Of a stretch of DNA of 64,000 bases, positions 33,283-43,116 are shown piece by piece. The translations under genes were made by a program, and so were the position numbers. Below the pieces are notes generated by a model. The model worked only from the letters and a program-made list of their open reading frames with translations. It searched no databases and had not been told where the DNA came from. The stretch lies in assembly GCA_948144175.1 (NCBI GenBank), contig CANXME010002316.1, forward strand, positions 186,001-250,000, read 5' to 3'. Origin of the DNA: Closterium sp. NIES-65 (lineage: Eukaryota > Streptophyta > Zygnematophyceae > Desmidiales > Closteriaceae). Every line of letters starts with the position of its first letter. The stretch's first letter is position 1.

Positions 33283-33634
33283 CTGGGGCCCTTGCTCCGG
33301 TAGCCACCGTGCTCGCCCCTCCTGTTGCCTGTGTGTCTGCGGCTTCACCCGTTGCCTCCTATCTCCACTCCTCTTGCAGTCCCTCCTCCTCCGCTCTTGC
33401 CTTCTGTGAATGCCTCTAGCTTTGCTTGTACTTGTGAACCTGCTCTATGACTGCTTGATGTGCTGATTATACCCCACTTTGACCATGGGGGTGTGTCACA
33501 ATGTGATACTTGTCTAGCCTGCAGTGGGGTACTCTGTAGCAAGTATAGCCCAAATTAGGGTTTCCTATATGTACTCAACTGCTTGCTAGTGCAAACCCCT
33601 ATTCTGCAGTTCATTCCTGTTCGTTCTTCTGACA
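33283..33634 (+). mobile_element. Element I: 3' end of an H-type element
   Basis: 33283-33493 matches the 3' part of the H interior (about 32290-32491: GCTTCGGTAGCCAC-type start, CTGTGTGTCTGCGGC, TATGACTGCTTG, CCCCACTTTG, ATGGGGGTG). It is followed by a 141-bp LTR at 33494-33634 (TGTCACAATG...CTTCTGACA). The 5' part and 5' LTR are missing. Right flank GCACG. This second copy shows that H is a family, not a one-off deletion product. Confidence 0.85.
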
Positions 33635-36421
33635 GCACGACGACAAGACCAGCTGCTGAGTCCACTAAAACACGTGCGAACCAGACAACCGGTTTTGACC
33701 CAAGCATGATGGATAAAAAAAAATCTCCTTCATGTCGTTTTACGAGCAAAATCAGCAAGCGGCACCTGCGCAATCAAACAACAGCAACAACAACAACGAT
33801 GTCACACACATGAGCCTTGATGGATCATCCTACGCGCGTGGAAATCAGCAGCAGCCTACCTTTGCTCCATACGAGCCTCAACGCGGCTCCATTAGCTTCA
33901 TGCCACACCAGCCTCCACCTGGACAAGAGAAGACATTGGACGCGCTTCAGATACAGTCGCAGTTCGCACACGTTCTAAAACTGCAAACTTCGACGCCGTT
34001 TGACGGGAAAGACTTCTATACCTGGTCATTCGAGTTCGAGCTGATGATGGAGGGCGCGCAAATTCTCGGATTCTTTGACGGTTCCCTGCCATATCCAACG
34101 CAGAGAACACAGTATGACAAGCAGCAGTATTTGTTTCAGTTGCTGATGGCATATACAATCCTGCTATGAAACATAACGCCGAACGAGCAGCAGAATATAA
34201 GGTCTTATCGCGGATACAACAACTCCGCTGAGCTCGCGTACAACCACCTGAAGAACCTGTATCAAGCAACAGACTCGTCTCATGGCACAGTTGACAACAG
34301 TGGAAATGAAACCAGGTAAAAAGAGGATGGCGTATATCAGCCCTTGTCGCGGACTGCACGACAGACTCCTTCGATGGGGAGGATCGATATCCGAAGAAGC
34401 CTTCGTGACAGTTGTCATCACTGGCCTCGGTCCTCATTGGCGCTCCACTCGAGCTATCCTCCGAGCTCAGGGGAAGATCTCCGAAGTGGCACTTTGCGCC
34501 GAAATTCACGCTGAACAGTAGGACATGGACTTACACGAAGAATGACACAAGAAAAGAGCGTCAGCACCAGAGTTCGCATTTCCCACTCAACGGCGCTACA
34601 ACAACAACAGCAATCAACAGAACAAACATCAAGCTCAACAGTACGTACCGCCGTTCTGCCATCTCTGCAAGACGTCAAGACACCCTCGCACACACTGCCC
34701 GAATCAGCAGCAGTCAACACCGCCGCAACGTCAACTTCGGCCCTCAAGCAGTCAAGTTGCTTCTACAGAAGCACATCCCACCAATCAAGTACAGTCCTCA
34801 ACGACATCGATGACAAATCCTGCACAGGGCGCAAGAAATATCGTAAGCTGCATGGCAAGAACAACAGACTCCTACATCACCGGATCGCCACCATACTACT
34901 CACCAGAAGAACAACTCGACGAAAGCACCCCCCACGGTGAATCATTGGAGCCGAATCCGACGTACGCAGCCATCGCCCAGAGCAAGCCGTCCAGAAAAGA
35001 CACCTAGTTTGTGGACAGCTGCTACGGACAACACATGTGCTCCTCAGGTCGCTTCGTTCAACGGGAACACCAACTTTAGCGCGAAGTCGTAATCACTGTC
35101 GCCAACAACCAGAACCTGCGCACACGACGACTTGGGATAGTTCAACTTCATTCGCGAGAAACCAATGTCATCCTGCAAATGTCAAAGGTTTTAATTGTAG
35201 AAGGACTCGGCTACAACTTACCCAGCGTCAGTCAACTCATGGACAGCACCACCTTGAAGGGAATCCAAGAAGGGCTACAAGAAGGGAATCCATCTTGAAG
35301 TAGACTGCACCACCCATGAATTCAAGCTGTACAACGGGAAGGGTGGACTCTACATCGGGAAGGCAGTGTTGAAGAACAATGTTCTTGACTTTGTTCGAGA
35401 TCAAGGCACCGCCGACAGCGACGGAATCATCAACTTCACCTCCTGGACACACCCGCCGGATTTCGACCCCGATTTCAGTTCCGGCGGCTTCTGGTAGTCG
35501 CACACTATACCTGAAGCAGAACGAACGAGAGCGTGAGTGACAATCCAACAAACACCGGCAGCAGCAGGGACAACATCGGCAGTAGCAGAGACAACACAGG
35601 CAGTAGCAGAGACAACACTGGCAGCAGCAGAGACAACACCGGCAGCAGCAGAGACAACATCAGCAGCAGGAGAGACACCACCGGCAGCAAGGAGAGGGAA
35701 CACCGACTACGACACCAATCGCGGGTCCTTCAATGGCACCAGTTCTCATGGACGATACTCCACCGACTCCTGCGCAGCAGTTGACTCCCACTCCACGCGG
35801 AGTTCACAGAAGAGCCAACCTCACCGTGGGATTTTACTCCAACTCAGATCTGTACAGGCGATCACTCGAACATCGCGCCAGCGAATCAATCTGGCACGCA
35901 TGGATGGGACACATGAGCAACACAACATTAAACAGCACAATAAAAGCTGGAGTACTCGACAAAGACTCACTGCTACTACACGACGGCAGAGAACTTCAAC
36001 GAGTTCGCGGAACATGTTTTACCTGCCCTAAAGCCGACTTACCCCATCAGCCGTTTGTCTCTCACCACAACCCGAGCGCACCTGCATACACACCACTGGA
36101 GAAGGTTTACAGTGACATACTGGTCAACCGTGAAAGCGGACAAGGAGCCTACAACTACGTCATCACGTTCATGGACGCCGCCACCCGATACATCTGGCAA
36201 CTCAACCTTCCGAGCCGCGACATGGCTTTCGAAGCTTTCGTCGCCTGGCTTCCAGTAGCAAAAAGGGAATCAGGAGTGAAGCTGAAAAGCTTCCAGTCAG
36301 ACAGAGGAAGAGAATATCAGTCACAGCGATTCATGCAGTACCTAGCAGAGAGAGGCATCAAGCGACTCATCTTGCTTCCCTACGATGATCAACAATAAGG
36401 CGTGGCGGAAAGAATGAACAG
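33635..36421 (+). pseudogene. gag-pol: Family J copia gag to integrase, decayed
   Basis: Plus-strand order: gag starting near 33732 (MSFYEQNQQAAP; LQTSTPFDGKDFYTWSFEFE; stop after YTILL at 34167), gag C-terminal part (AYNHLKNLYQATDSS, GLGPHWRSTRA), and knuckle CHLCKTSRHPRTHC (C-x2-C-x4-H-x4-C, about 34654-34695). A diverged protease follows with FVDSCYGQHMCSSG near 35010 (DSG-type with the Gly lost), then a 21-bp tandem array. HHCC comes next (IWHAWMGHM ... CFTCP, 35890-36030) and the integrase core (VYSDILV, FQSDRGREY, then a TAA just before GVAERMN at about 36400). Several frame changes and stops interrupt it. It is cut at 36421/36422 by G1; RT and RNase H are absent. Wording differs clearly from A/B, F and G. 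Confidence 0.85.
35548..35690 (+). repeat. 21-bp tandem repeat in J
   Basis: About seven units of GGCAGCAGCAGAGACAACAC, the 21st base varying. In one frame this encodes a seven-residue repeat of the AAAETTP type. The unit is a multiple of three, so it probably expanded while coding, in the protease-integrase spacer of J. Confidence 0.8.
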
Positions 36422-36553
36422 TGTCAAACTATACGTGTTGCTTGTTGTGTAGGCTGTAGTGGGGTAGCGCATATGGGGTACAACCCAAATTAGGGTTTCC
36501 TACTTGTACCCATCCAGCTGCTAGTTCATTCATTCTTGTTTGTTATTCTGACA
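36422..36553 (+). repeat. G1 5' LTR
   Basis: 132 bp, TGTCAAACTA...TTCTGACA, with 5-bp inverted termini. It holds GTAGTGGGGTAGC and CAAATTAGGGTTTCCTA, blocks shared with the H and I LTRs. It is followed by TGGTTTCAGAGCAGG, a primer-binding site one base from the copia consensus. Left flank AACAG. Confidence 0.88.
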
Positions 36554-37336
36554 TGGTTTCAGAGCAGGTCCTAGCCTGGGACCGATTTCTTAGGGCCCAC
36601 CGAGTAGCGCTACCCCACCCGTCGCGCCAGTGTGATCTCGTTGCCCTGCCCTGCCCTGCGCTGCCTGCTGCAGCGCGCACTGCTTTGCCTGCGCGCCGTC
36701 TGCTGCAGCGCGCCCTGCTGAGTCGTGCGCCGCCTAGTGCAGCGCGCCCTGCCCTGCCCGGGCGTCGCGTCGCCGCGTTGCCCTACCTGCGCGTCGCGCC
36801 GCGCCGCGCGCCCTACCCGCGCCCGCGCGTCGTGCCTGCGCCCGTGCGTCGCACTGCCGCGCGCCCTGCCTTGCCCGCGCGCCGCCCTGCCGCGTGCCTT
36901 GCCCTGCCTGCGTGCCGTGCTGCGCGCCTCTACCCTGCCCGCACGCCGCCGCCGCGTGCCCTGCCCTGCCTGCGCGCTGCGCTGCCGCGCGCCCAGCCCT
37001 GCCCGCGCGCCCTGCCCTGCCTGCGCGCTGCGCGGCCGCGCGCCTCTGCCCTGCCAGCACGCCGCGCCACCGCGCGCCTCTGCCCTGCCCGCGCGCGGCG
37101 CTGCGCGCCTCTACCCTGCCCACGCGCCCTGCCCTGCCCGCGCGCCGCGCCGCTGCGCGCCGCCCTACCTGAGCGCCGCGCCTTGCCCTGCCGTACGCCC
37201 TGCCCTGGCGTGCGCACCCTGCCCTACTACTGTACTGCTGCTAGTGCGCTCCCTGCTGCATTGCTGCTAGTGTGCTGCTCTGCTACTAGCTCGCCCGACT
37301 ACTCTGCTGCTAGCTCGCCCGACTGCTCTGCCTGCT
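36554..37336 (+). repeat. G1 leader: primer site and long GC-rich repeat tract
   Basis: The primer-binding site is followed by about 700 bp of degenerate repeats of CTGCCCGCGCGCCGCGC and CCTGCCCTGCC types (36640-37230), then short GCTGCTAG-type repeats to the gag ATG at 37337. A frame is open from 36553 to 37437 (294 codons, Arg/Ala/Pro-rich), overlapping gag in another frame. It has no recognisable motif and I do not call it a gene. Confidence 0.7.
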
Positions 37337-37887
37337 ATGGCCACTCTCAACGTTCTCACCTTCGATTTGGAGGGCCGCCCGATAGAGTTCAATGCATGGC
37401 TAGACAGCTTACAGCTGTTCGTGCTGACAGACTCTAAGGACGGTACTTCACTGTTTGACCTCACTTCTGGCGCCTCACCCGCCCCTGACGCCACAACTGA
37501 TAGTGCGACCCGCTCACACTGGCTTACCCGTGACGGTGTTGCTCGCCTAGCCGTTCCCAACCACTTTGGCCAGCATAAGACAGCAAAAGCAGTATACGAC
37601 GCTGTAGTCCCTCGTTACTCCTCCTCGGCCACTGCTGCTCTAGGCCGCCTTCTCCTGCCCTACCTGTTCCCAGAGCTGTCCGCCTATACCAAAGTAGCCG
37701 ACCTAGTCACTCACCTCCGCACTAGTGACACTCGCTACCGTGCTGCGCTCCACTCCGACTTTCTCGCCAAGAACCCCCCCCCCCCCCATGTACATCACGC
37801 TATACTTCATAGTCACCCGCCTCCCTGACTCTCTTACTACAGTCAGGGACCTCCTCCTAGCACTTGACCCCACCGACCTCACTGTCG
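37337..37887 (+). pseudogene. gag: G1 gag, N-terminal part
   Basis: MATLNVLTFDLEGRPIEFNA begins a typical copia gag (FNAWLDSLQLFVL, HWLTRDGVARLAVPNHFG, AKAVYDAVVPRYSSS, LFPELSAYTKVADLVTHLR). At 37774-37787 a run of 14 C falls between FLAKN and MYITLYFIVTRLPDSL, and the frame changes across it. The reading then continues to TDLTV, where A4 interrupts at the TGTCG target. The second half resumes at 44215. The protein would be the particle-forming gag of G. Confidence 0.88.
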
Positions 37888-38453
37888 TGTTGGGTGCAAA
37901 TTCACATTGCACGACATCCTGCCGTCTGTTTGTACGAGTATGCGTGTGCGAATGCATTTGCGTGTGAATGGTATGTTCGTGAGCTATTTATTCCTTCTCT
38001 GTTTGTACCTGAACGTAGTAAAATTGATTCAAGCGAATTCCTCCCTTCCTGGAATTTCGTTTCTACGCGGTGCGACGGCGGAATGCTACCCTAGTCAACG
38101 CTAGTACGCTAGCACTCCAACGCTAGGCAAACGCTGTCCGAGCCATAACTTCGTAATGGCAAAGCTTTTCGCGAGGCAACTTGGCTTATTTTAAAGCTCT
38201 TAGAGTGAGCTTCGATATAGTAATTTCTCAGCTTAATCCGATCAACGGCCTGCACTATACGCTGCGCAACGTTCAAGGTACTCTTGCTGTTTTGACTAAG
38301 TCCCTCTTGATCCCTCTCTCTACAAACTCGGACCCGAGGATAGGGGCTGGTCTTGTACCAGGCACCCAAGGACCCTTGGAGGTGACCCCGAGGAGAGGTT
38401 TTAAGTTTGATAAAGTCTTAATAGCTTGAGTTTATTAGGCCCTTACACCAACA
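37888..38453 (+). repeat. A4 5' LTR with internal deletion
   Basis: The first 95 bp or so match the LTR start up to ...GGTATGTTCGTG. The sequence then jumps to AGCTATTTATTCC, which lies about 527 bp further on in full LTRs. The missing part includes the AAATTGTAC/GTACAATTT palindrome and the whole CCAGGTT-rich block, probably most of U3 and the promoter. Termini and target duplication are intact, so the loss happened at or after insertion. Confidence 0.93.
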
Positions 38454-38499
38454 AGCTGGTATCAGAGCTGCGTTATAGTGATCCTCGTTATAGGTAGCT
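38454..38499 (+). promoter_or_regulatory. A4 leader with primer-binding site
   Basis: TGGTATCAGAGC at 38457-38468, three bases from the LTR end, then GTTATAGTGATCC... to the ATG at 38500. Confidence 0.9.
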
Positions 38500-41400
38500 A
38501 TGGCGGGCAACACCTCGGCGGTAGCTGGTGAATCTTCAGCCCAAGATCGTAGCGGCAGCCATGATTCTGGTGTTTCTGCGCCAAGGGGAGCGCGAACAAG
38601 CCACGGCTCGCTGATCAAGGAGGTGCTGAAAAACTTCACCGTCGAGAAGTTCAATGATGAGGGCTATGATGATTGGGCCTGGAAAATGCAACTTTATTTC
38701 CGTCAAATCGGATTGCTGAAACTAATGATTGGGGAGGAGCCTAGACCGAGTGACCCCGCCCTTCAGGAAGATTGGGACGAGCGCGCCTCGGCTGGCTACT
38801 ACTTGATGTCGCAGAGTTTGGAGCTGAACCAGCGTCACCACGTCATGCACCTGCTGCCGCAGGTTGAGTGCGGTCCGAAGGCGTGGACGGTGTTGAAGGA
38901 GCTGCACGCCCCTACCTCCGTCGCTGCGGCGCTCATGATGGAGAGGGAGCTTTCCGCGTTGCGCCTAAGCGAGGGAGAGCCGGTGCAACCCATCCTGGAC
39001 AAGATGCTTGATCTCTACGCGAAGTTGGTGACCGCGGGAATCACCTACCCGGAGCAGACCAAGTGCCTGAAGATGCTCTTGCTGCTGCCGGAATCGTGGC
39101 TTCAATTCACGAGCGGATTGAGCCTGCCGCACAACCAGAGCTTGTGGACGCTCGAGTGGGTGCGGACGAAGATTCTGGAGGAGGACTTCCGTCGCCGCCA
39201 ACTGAGGGGTGGAGACGACGGCAGCAGCGGCTACGGGATGCAAGGGAGCCGACGTGGTAAAGGACGTGGCTTCGGTAGTGCTGGACGCGGTGCAAAGAAA
39301 GACGACGACTCCAACGACCAACAAGGAGGTACCGGTTGGGGTCGCGGTGCGAAATCTGGACGTGGGGGCAAGTCGGGTGCTGGTGGCAAAATGAAAGGGA
39401 GTTGCTGGTATTGTGAGAAGGAAGGGCACCCCTGGTTTTTGTGCTATAAGAAACCCGATGGATGGACCCCCCAGAATCGTCACCAGCATGGCGGCGCGCG
39501 GAGGAACCAGAAAAACGGCGCCAACATGGTCGCTGATTTGTCCGACAACAACTCGAAGGGCAACAGCGGTGCGGAGAAGAAGAAGGAGCGCACCGCGGGC
39601 CAATTCTTCCATGTGGGAGACAAGGGGGAGCAAGGAGACGCATCTGCTAAGGTTGGAGCAGAGCTGCACCCCTTGGATTATTGGGTGTTGGACACAGGCG
39701 CTGCTTGGACAATGACGCCGCGCAAGGACCTGCTGGACGACGTACGCGCTGCACCGATTAATGAGGTGTGCTCTGCCTCTGGACACATGTTGAAGGTGGC
39801 TGGTGCGGGACGAGCTGCGTTGAAGGGAGCGGATGGCAAGCCGGTGGTGCTGCGCGACGTTCTTCTTGTTCCTGAACTCAAGGCCAACCTCATCTCCCTC
39901 CGTAAGCTTGGCAAGTCTGGGGTGAGCACTAGCACGGATGGGGCACGCACTTATAAGGGGAAGCTGGGCAATCGGGTGCTTTGGGATCTGCACGAGAGCA
40001 AGGACGTGTACAGATCTATGTGGCAGCTGCCGGCGCTGGCGTGGCACGGTGGGGGTCAGGCTAGAGAGGGGTCTGCATCCCAGGGGGAGTGCAACGCCGT
40101 TGGAGGGGTTGGTGTGAAAGTGTCGGCCAGATCTGGGGAGACGGATTGGGCAACTGCACACCGACGTTTGGGGCATGTGGCAATGCCTTTGTTGAAGCAG
40201 CTAGAGAAGGATGGAGCCGTTAAGGGCTTGAAGCTGAACGGACAACCACCCGATGATAACTGTGAAATTTGCCTCCTTTCAAAGTTCACCCGTTTCCCCT
40301 TCCATAGTGTGGCTGGCAGGAGCAAAAAGCCGTTGGAGCTGGTCCACATGGACTTGGTGGGGCCGCTGCCGGTGCAAGGGCACAAGGGGGAGCAGTACTT
40401 CCTAACCATAGTGGATGACTGGAGCAGGCTAATGTGGGCGTATCCACTGAAGCAGAAAGATCACGCCGCCTCCACGATTCGGGACGATTGGCTGCCGTTC
40501 GTGGAGAAGCAAGCGGAGTGTGTCGTGAAGCGGATTAGGACAGATCGGGGTGGCGAGTTCCTTGGAGCTGAGATGACGGCCTGGCTCAAGAAGCAGGGCA
40601 TCCAGAGGGAGCTGACCACGGCTTACACCCCACAGTCCAACGGTGTAGCAGAACGGGCGAACCGGACAATTCTGGAGACAGCTAGGGCGCTGCTCATAGA
40701 ATCTGGGCTGGGCAACTTGATGTGGCCCCATGCTGTTCGGCACGCTACCGTCGCTAGAAACAGGGTACTCACAAAGGTTGGGGATGACTCGTGGGTGCCG
40801 TTGGAGAGGTGGCTTGGGAGGAAGCCGCCGGTGGACATGCTGAGGGTGTTCGGTTGCATGGCAGTCGCCCACGTCCCCAAGACCTACCGCAGTAAGTTGG
40901 GGGCGAGTGCAATCTGGTGTGTGCATTTGGGGCTGGCTGCTGAGAGCAAGGGATGGCTGCTATGGGAGCCTTCCAAGGGTGTGTTGTTTGACAGCAGGGA
41001 TGTGAAGTTTGTTGAGGGCATGATGTATGGGAGCTGGGAGAAACAGCCGGAGGCCAGGGTGTCCCAGCAAATGGAGCAGATCACCATGCAGCTGGACCTG
41101 ACTCCTAGTGTGTGGGAGGAGGGAGAGGAGGCAGCTGCAGAGGGTGGTGATAGAAAGAAGGTACAGGAGGCACCTGCTGGTGGAGAAAATGATGTGGAGA
41201 CTGGCACTAGTGGAGCTGCTGGATCTGAGGGGAAAGAGCAGCAGCAGGGGAAAACTAAGAAGCCGAAGGGTGTCGTTATGAAGGGATGGGAGACACCCGT
41301 CTCCAGGCCAGGACGTACCCGTATGGCTACTAAGAAGCTGACTGCAGGAGTTGATGTAGCGGAGCAGCAGCTTGGGACTGAGGAGGCATTGCTGATTCTA

Positions 41401-43074
41401 CCGCATGGCTATGACCCGGATGAGGAGGATGAACCTGCGTACTGTTTTCTTGCCCCTGCACCAGAGGAACCAGCTAGCATGGAGGAGGCATTAGCTGGAC
41501 CAGATAGGGACAAATGGCTAGCTTCTAGGGATGCTGAGTACCAGAGCCTGCTGGGGAATGGGACTTGGGAACTAGTGGTGCTGCCTGAGGGAAAGAAAGC
41601 GGTACAATGCAAGTGGGTGCTAAGGATCAAGACTGACGACAAGGGGCAGGTCACCATCTACAAGAGTAGGTTGGTGGCTAAGGGGTTTATGCAGAAGGAG
41701 AAGCGGGACTTCAATGAGATCTTTGCTCCCACTGCCAAACCCCCTACCCTTCGTGTCTTGTTGGCAGATGCAGCCGTTAGTGGGAAGTTCATTATCCAGA
41801 TGGACATATCAACGGCATTTCTCAACGGGATTTTAGAGGAGGAGGTGTTCATGACGCAGCCACCTGGGTATGAGGATGGTACGGGCAGGGTGTGCAAGCT
41901 GAAAAAGTCCATCTATGGCTTGAAGCAGGCGCCACGCTGCTGGTACCAGAAGTTGGCAGCTGTTTTAGAGGAGATGGGATTCAGGACCAGCAGCTGTGAT
42001 GAGAGCCTCTTTCTCAAGGGGGAGGGGGAGAAGCTGGTGCTGTTTCTGGTCTATGTGGACGACATTCTTCTCTTTAGCAGCAGCATGAAGGAGATCCAGA
42101 AGGTGCAGCAGCAGCTGATGGAGAACTTCAAGTGCAAGAACCTTGGGGAGGTAAAGTACTACCTCGGGATGCACGTGGAGAGGGATCTGGATCACAGGTG
42201 GTTGAAGCTGCACCAGGAGAAGTTCATCAAGGAGCTTGGGGAGAAGTACGGAATTGAGAATGAGCGCAAGGTTGCAACTCCCCTGCCAGCAGAATTCAAG
42301 CTTGTGAAAGCTGCAGATGATGAAGGGGTTGAAGCCGAGGAGCAGCACCAATTTCAGTCCTTGGTGGGCAGCCTCTTGTATGCAGCAGTTCACACGAGGC
42401 CCGACATCTCTTTCTCGGTTGGGCAGCTTGCTAGGGTGGTGCAGAATCCATCAGAGGAGCAGGTGGATGCAGCTGAGCGTGTGGTGAAGTATCTGAACTC
42501 TCACCCAAGCGTTGGAGTTCAATACTCCGCATCTGCACAGGTGAAGCAGAAAGGGGTTGAGGTGCTGAAAGAGAAGGGGGAGAGGCTTGGAGAAGGCAAG
42601 CTTTTTCTCACTTGCTTTACCGATGCTACGTGGGCCTCTGAGAAGGAGGATTCCTCATCTGTGGGAGGATACATCTGCGTAGTTGGGGGAGGACCGGTTA
42701 GTTGGAGGTCAAAGAAGGAGACCGAGACAGCACTCTCTTTCGTGGAGTCAGAGTACATGGCAATGTTTCATGGGGTGAAGGAGGTGATTTGGCTGAGGAG
42801 GCTGTTGGAGGAGATTGGCCAGGAGCAAAAGGTTGCTACGCCGCTGTTTTGTGATAGCAAGGGAGCTCTTGGGATGGCCAGGAACGCTGTGCTTCATGGG
42901 CTCAATAAGCACATGCGTATCAAGTGGCACTGGCTGCGTAAGGAGGTGAAGAGGGGGACGGTGAATCCGATCTACATCAAGACTCACCAGCAGCCAGCAG
43001 ACTTCCTCACCAAGAGGCTTGCGGATGAGCCTCATTGGCATTGTGTGCGCATGAGTGGAATGAGCATGAACTAG
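38500..43074 (+). CDS. gag-pol: Family A gag-pol polyprotein, intact (1524 aa)
   Basis: One uninterrupted frame encodes all copia functions. Residue positions are approximate: gag domain 30-230; Arg/Gly-rich basic region 235-300; knuckle CWYCEKEGHPWFLC at 302; protease VLDTGAAWTMT with the active-site Asp at 398; HHCC zinc region around 550-600 (TAHRRLGHVAM ... CEICLLSK); integrase catalytic Asp 617 (HMDLVG), Asp 681 (RTDRGGEF) and Glu 718 (VAERANRT); acidic/Gln-rich connector 850-1010; RT from NGTWELV with YVDDILLF at 1185; RNase H with Asp near 1375 (FTDATWAS), Glu near 1415 (VESEYMAM) and Asp near 1450 (FCDSKGAL), ending MSGMSMN. The start is fixed by the leader shared with all copies. Gag and pol are fused in one frame, as in Tnt1-like copia elements. 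No key residue is missing, so the protein could work if expressed, for example from an outside promoter. Confidence 0.96.
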   Translation: MAGNTSAVAGESSAQDRSGSHDSGVSAPRGARTSHGSLIKEVLKNFTVEKFNDEGYDDWAWKMQLYFRQIGLLKLMIGEEPRPSDPALQEDWDERASAGYYLMSQSLELNQRHHVMHLLPQVECGPKAWTVLKELHAPTSVAAALMMERELSALRLSEGEPVQPILDKMLDLYAKLVTAGITYPEQTKCLKMLLLLPESWLQFTSGLSLPHNQSLWTLEWVRTKILEEDFRRRQLRGGDDGSSGYGMQGSRRGKGRGFGSAGRGAKKDDDSNDQQGGTGWGRGAKSGRGGKSGAGGKMKGSCWYCEKEGHPWFLCYKKPDGWTPQNRHQHGGARRNQKNGANMVADLSDNNSKGNSGAEKKKERTAGQFFHVGDKGEQGDASAKVGAELHPLDYWVLDTGAAWTMTPRKDLLDDVRAAPINEVCSASGHMLKVAGAGRAALKGADGKPVVLRDVLLVPELKANLISLRKLGKSGVSTSTDGARTYKGKLGNRVLWDLHESKDVYRSMWQLPALAWHGGGQAREGSASQGECNAVGGVGVKVSARSGETDWATAHRRLGHVAMPLLKQLEKDGAVKGLKLNGQPPDDNCEICLLSKFTRFPFHSVAGRSKKPLELVHMDLVGPLPVQGHKGEQYFLTIVDDWSRLMWAYPLKQKDHAASTIRDDWLPFVEKQAECVVKRIRTDRGGEFLGAEMTAWLKKQGIQRELTTAYTPQSNGVAERANRTILETARALLIESGLGNLMWPHAVRHATVARNRVLTKVGDDSWVPLERWLGRKPPVDMLRVFGCMAVAHVPKTYRSKLGASAIWCVHLGLAAESKGWLLWEPSKGVLFDSRDVKFVEGMMYGSWEKQPEARVSQQMEQITMQLDLTPSVWEEGEEAAAEGGDRKKVQEAPAGGENDVETGTSGAAGSEGKEQQQGKTKKPKGVVMKGWETPVSRPGRTRMATKKLTAGVDVAEQQLGTEEALLILPHGYDPDEEDEPAYCFLAPAPEEPASMEEALAGPDRDKWLASRDAEYQSLLGNGTWELVVLPEGKKAVQCKWVLRIKTDDKGQVTIYKSRLVAKGFMQKEKRDFNEIFAPTAKPPTLRVLLADAAVSGKFIIQMDISTAFLNGILEEEVFMTQPPGYEDGTGRVCKLKKSIYGLKQAPRCWYQKLAAVLEEMGFRTSSCDESLFLKGEGEKLVLFLVYVDDILLFSSSMKEIQKVQQQLMENFKCKNLGEVKYYLGMHVERDLDHRWLKLHQEKFIKELGEKYGIENERKVATPLPAEFKLVKAADDEGVEAEEQHQFQSLVGSLLYAAVHTRPDISFSVGQLARVVQNPSEEQVDAAERVVKYLNSHPSVGVQYSASAQVKQKGVEVLKEKGERLGEGKLFLTCFTDATWASEKEDSSSVGGYICVVGGGPVSWRSKKETETALSFVESEYMAMFHGVKEVIWLRRLLEEIGQEQKVATPLFCDSKGALGMARNAVLHGLNKHMRIKWHWLRKEVKRGTVNPIYIKTHQQPADFLTKRLADEPHWHCVRMSGMSMN

Positions 43075-43096
43075 TATGGAATGATGGGGATGCAGC

Positions 43097-43116
43097 CGGC
43101 AGGCTGAGGGGGAGTG
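43097..43116 (+). promoter_or_regulatory. A4 polypurine tract
   Basis: GGCTGAGGGGGAGTG directly before the 3' LTR. Confidence 0.82.

Noticed and set aside
36553-37437. 294-codon ORF in the G1 leader
   Set aside because: Arg/Ala/Pro repeat product over a GC-rich array, overlapping gag in another frame. Kept only as a low-confidence observation.
38457-38468. TGGTATCAGAGC as a possible tRNA gene end
   Set aside because: It is the retroelement primer-binding site, 12 bases complementary to tRNA-Met. No cloverleaf surrounds it.
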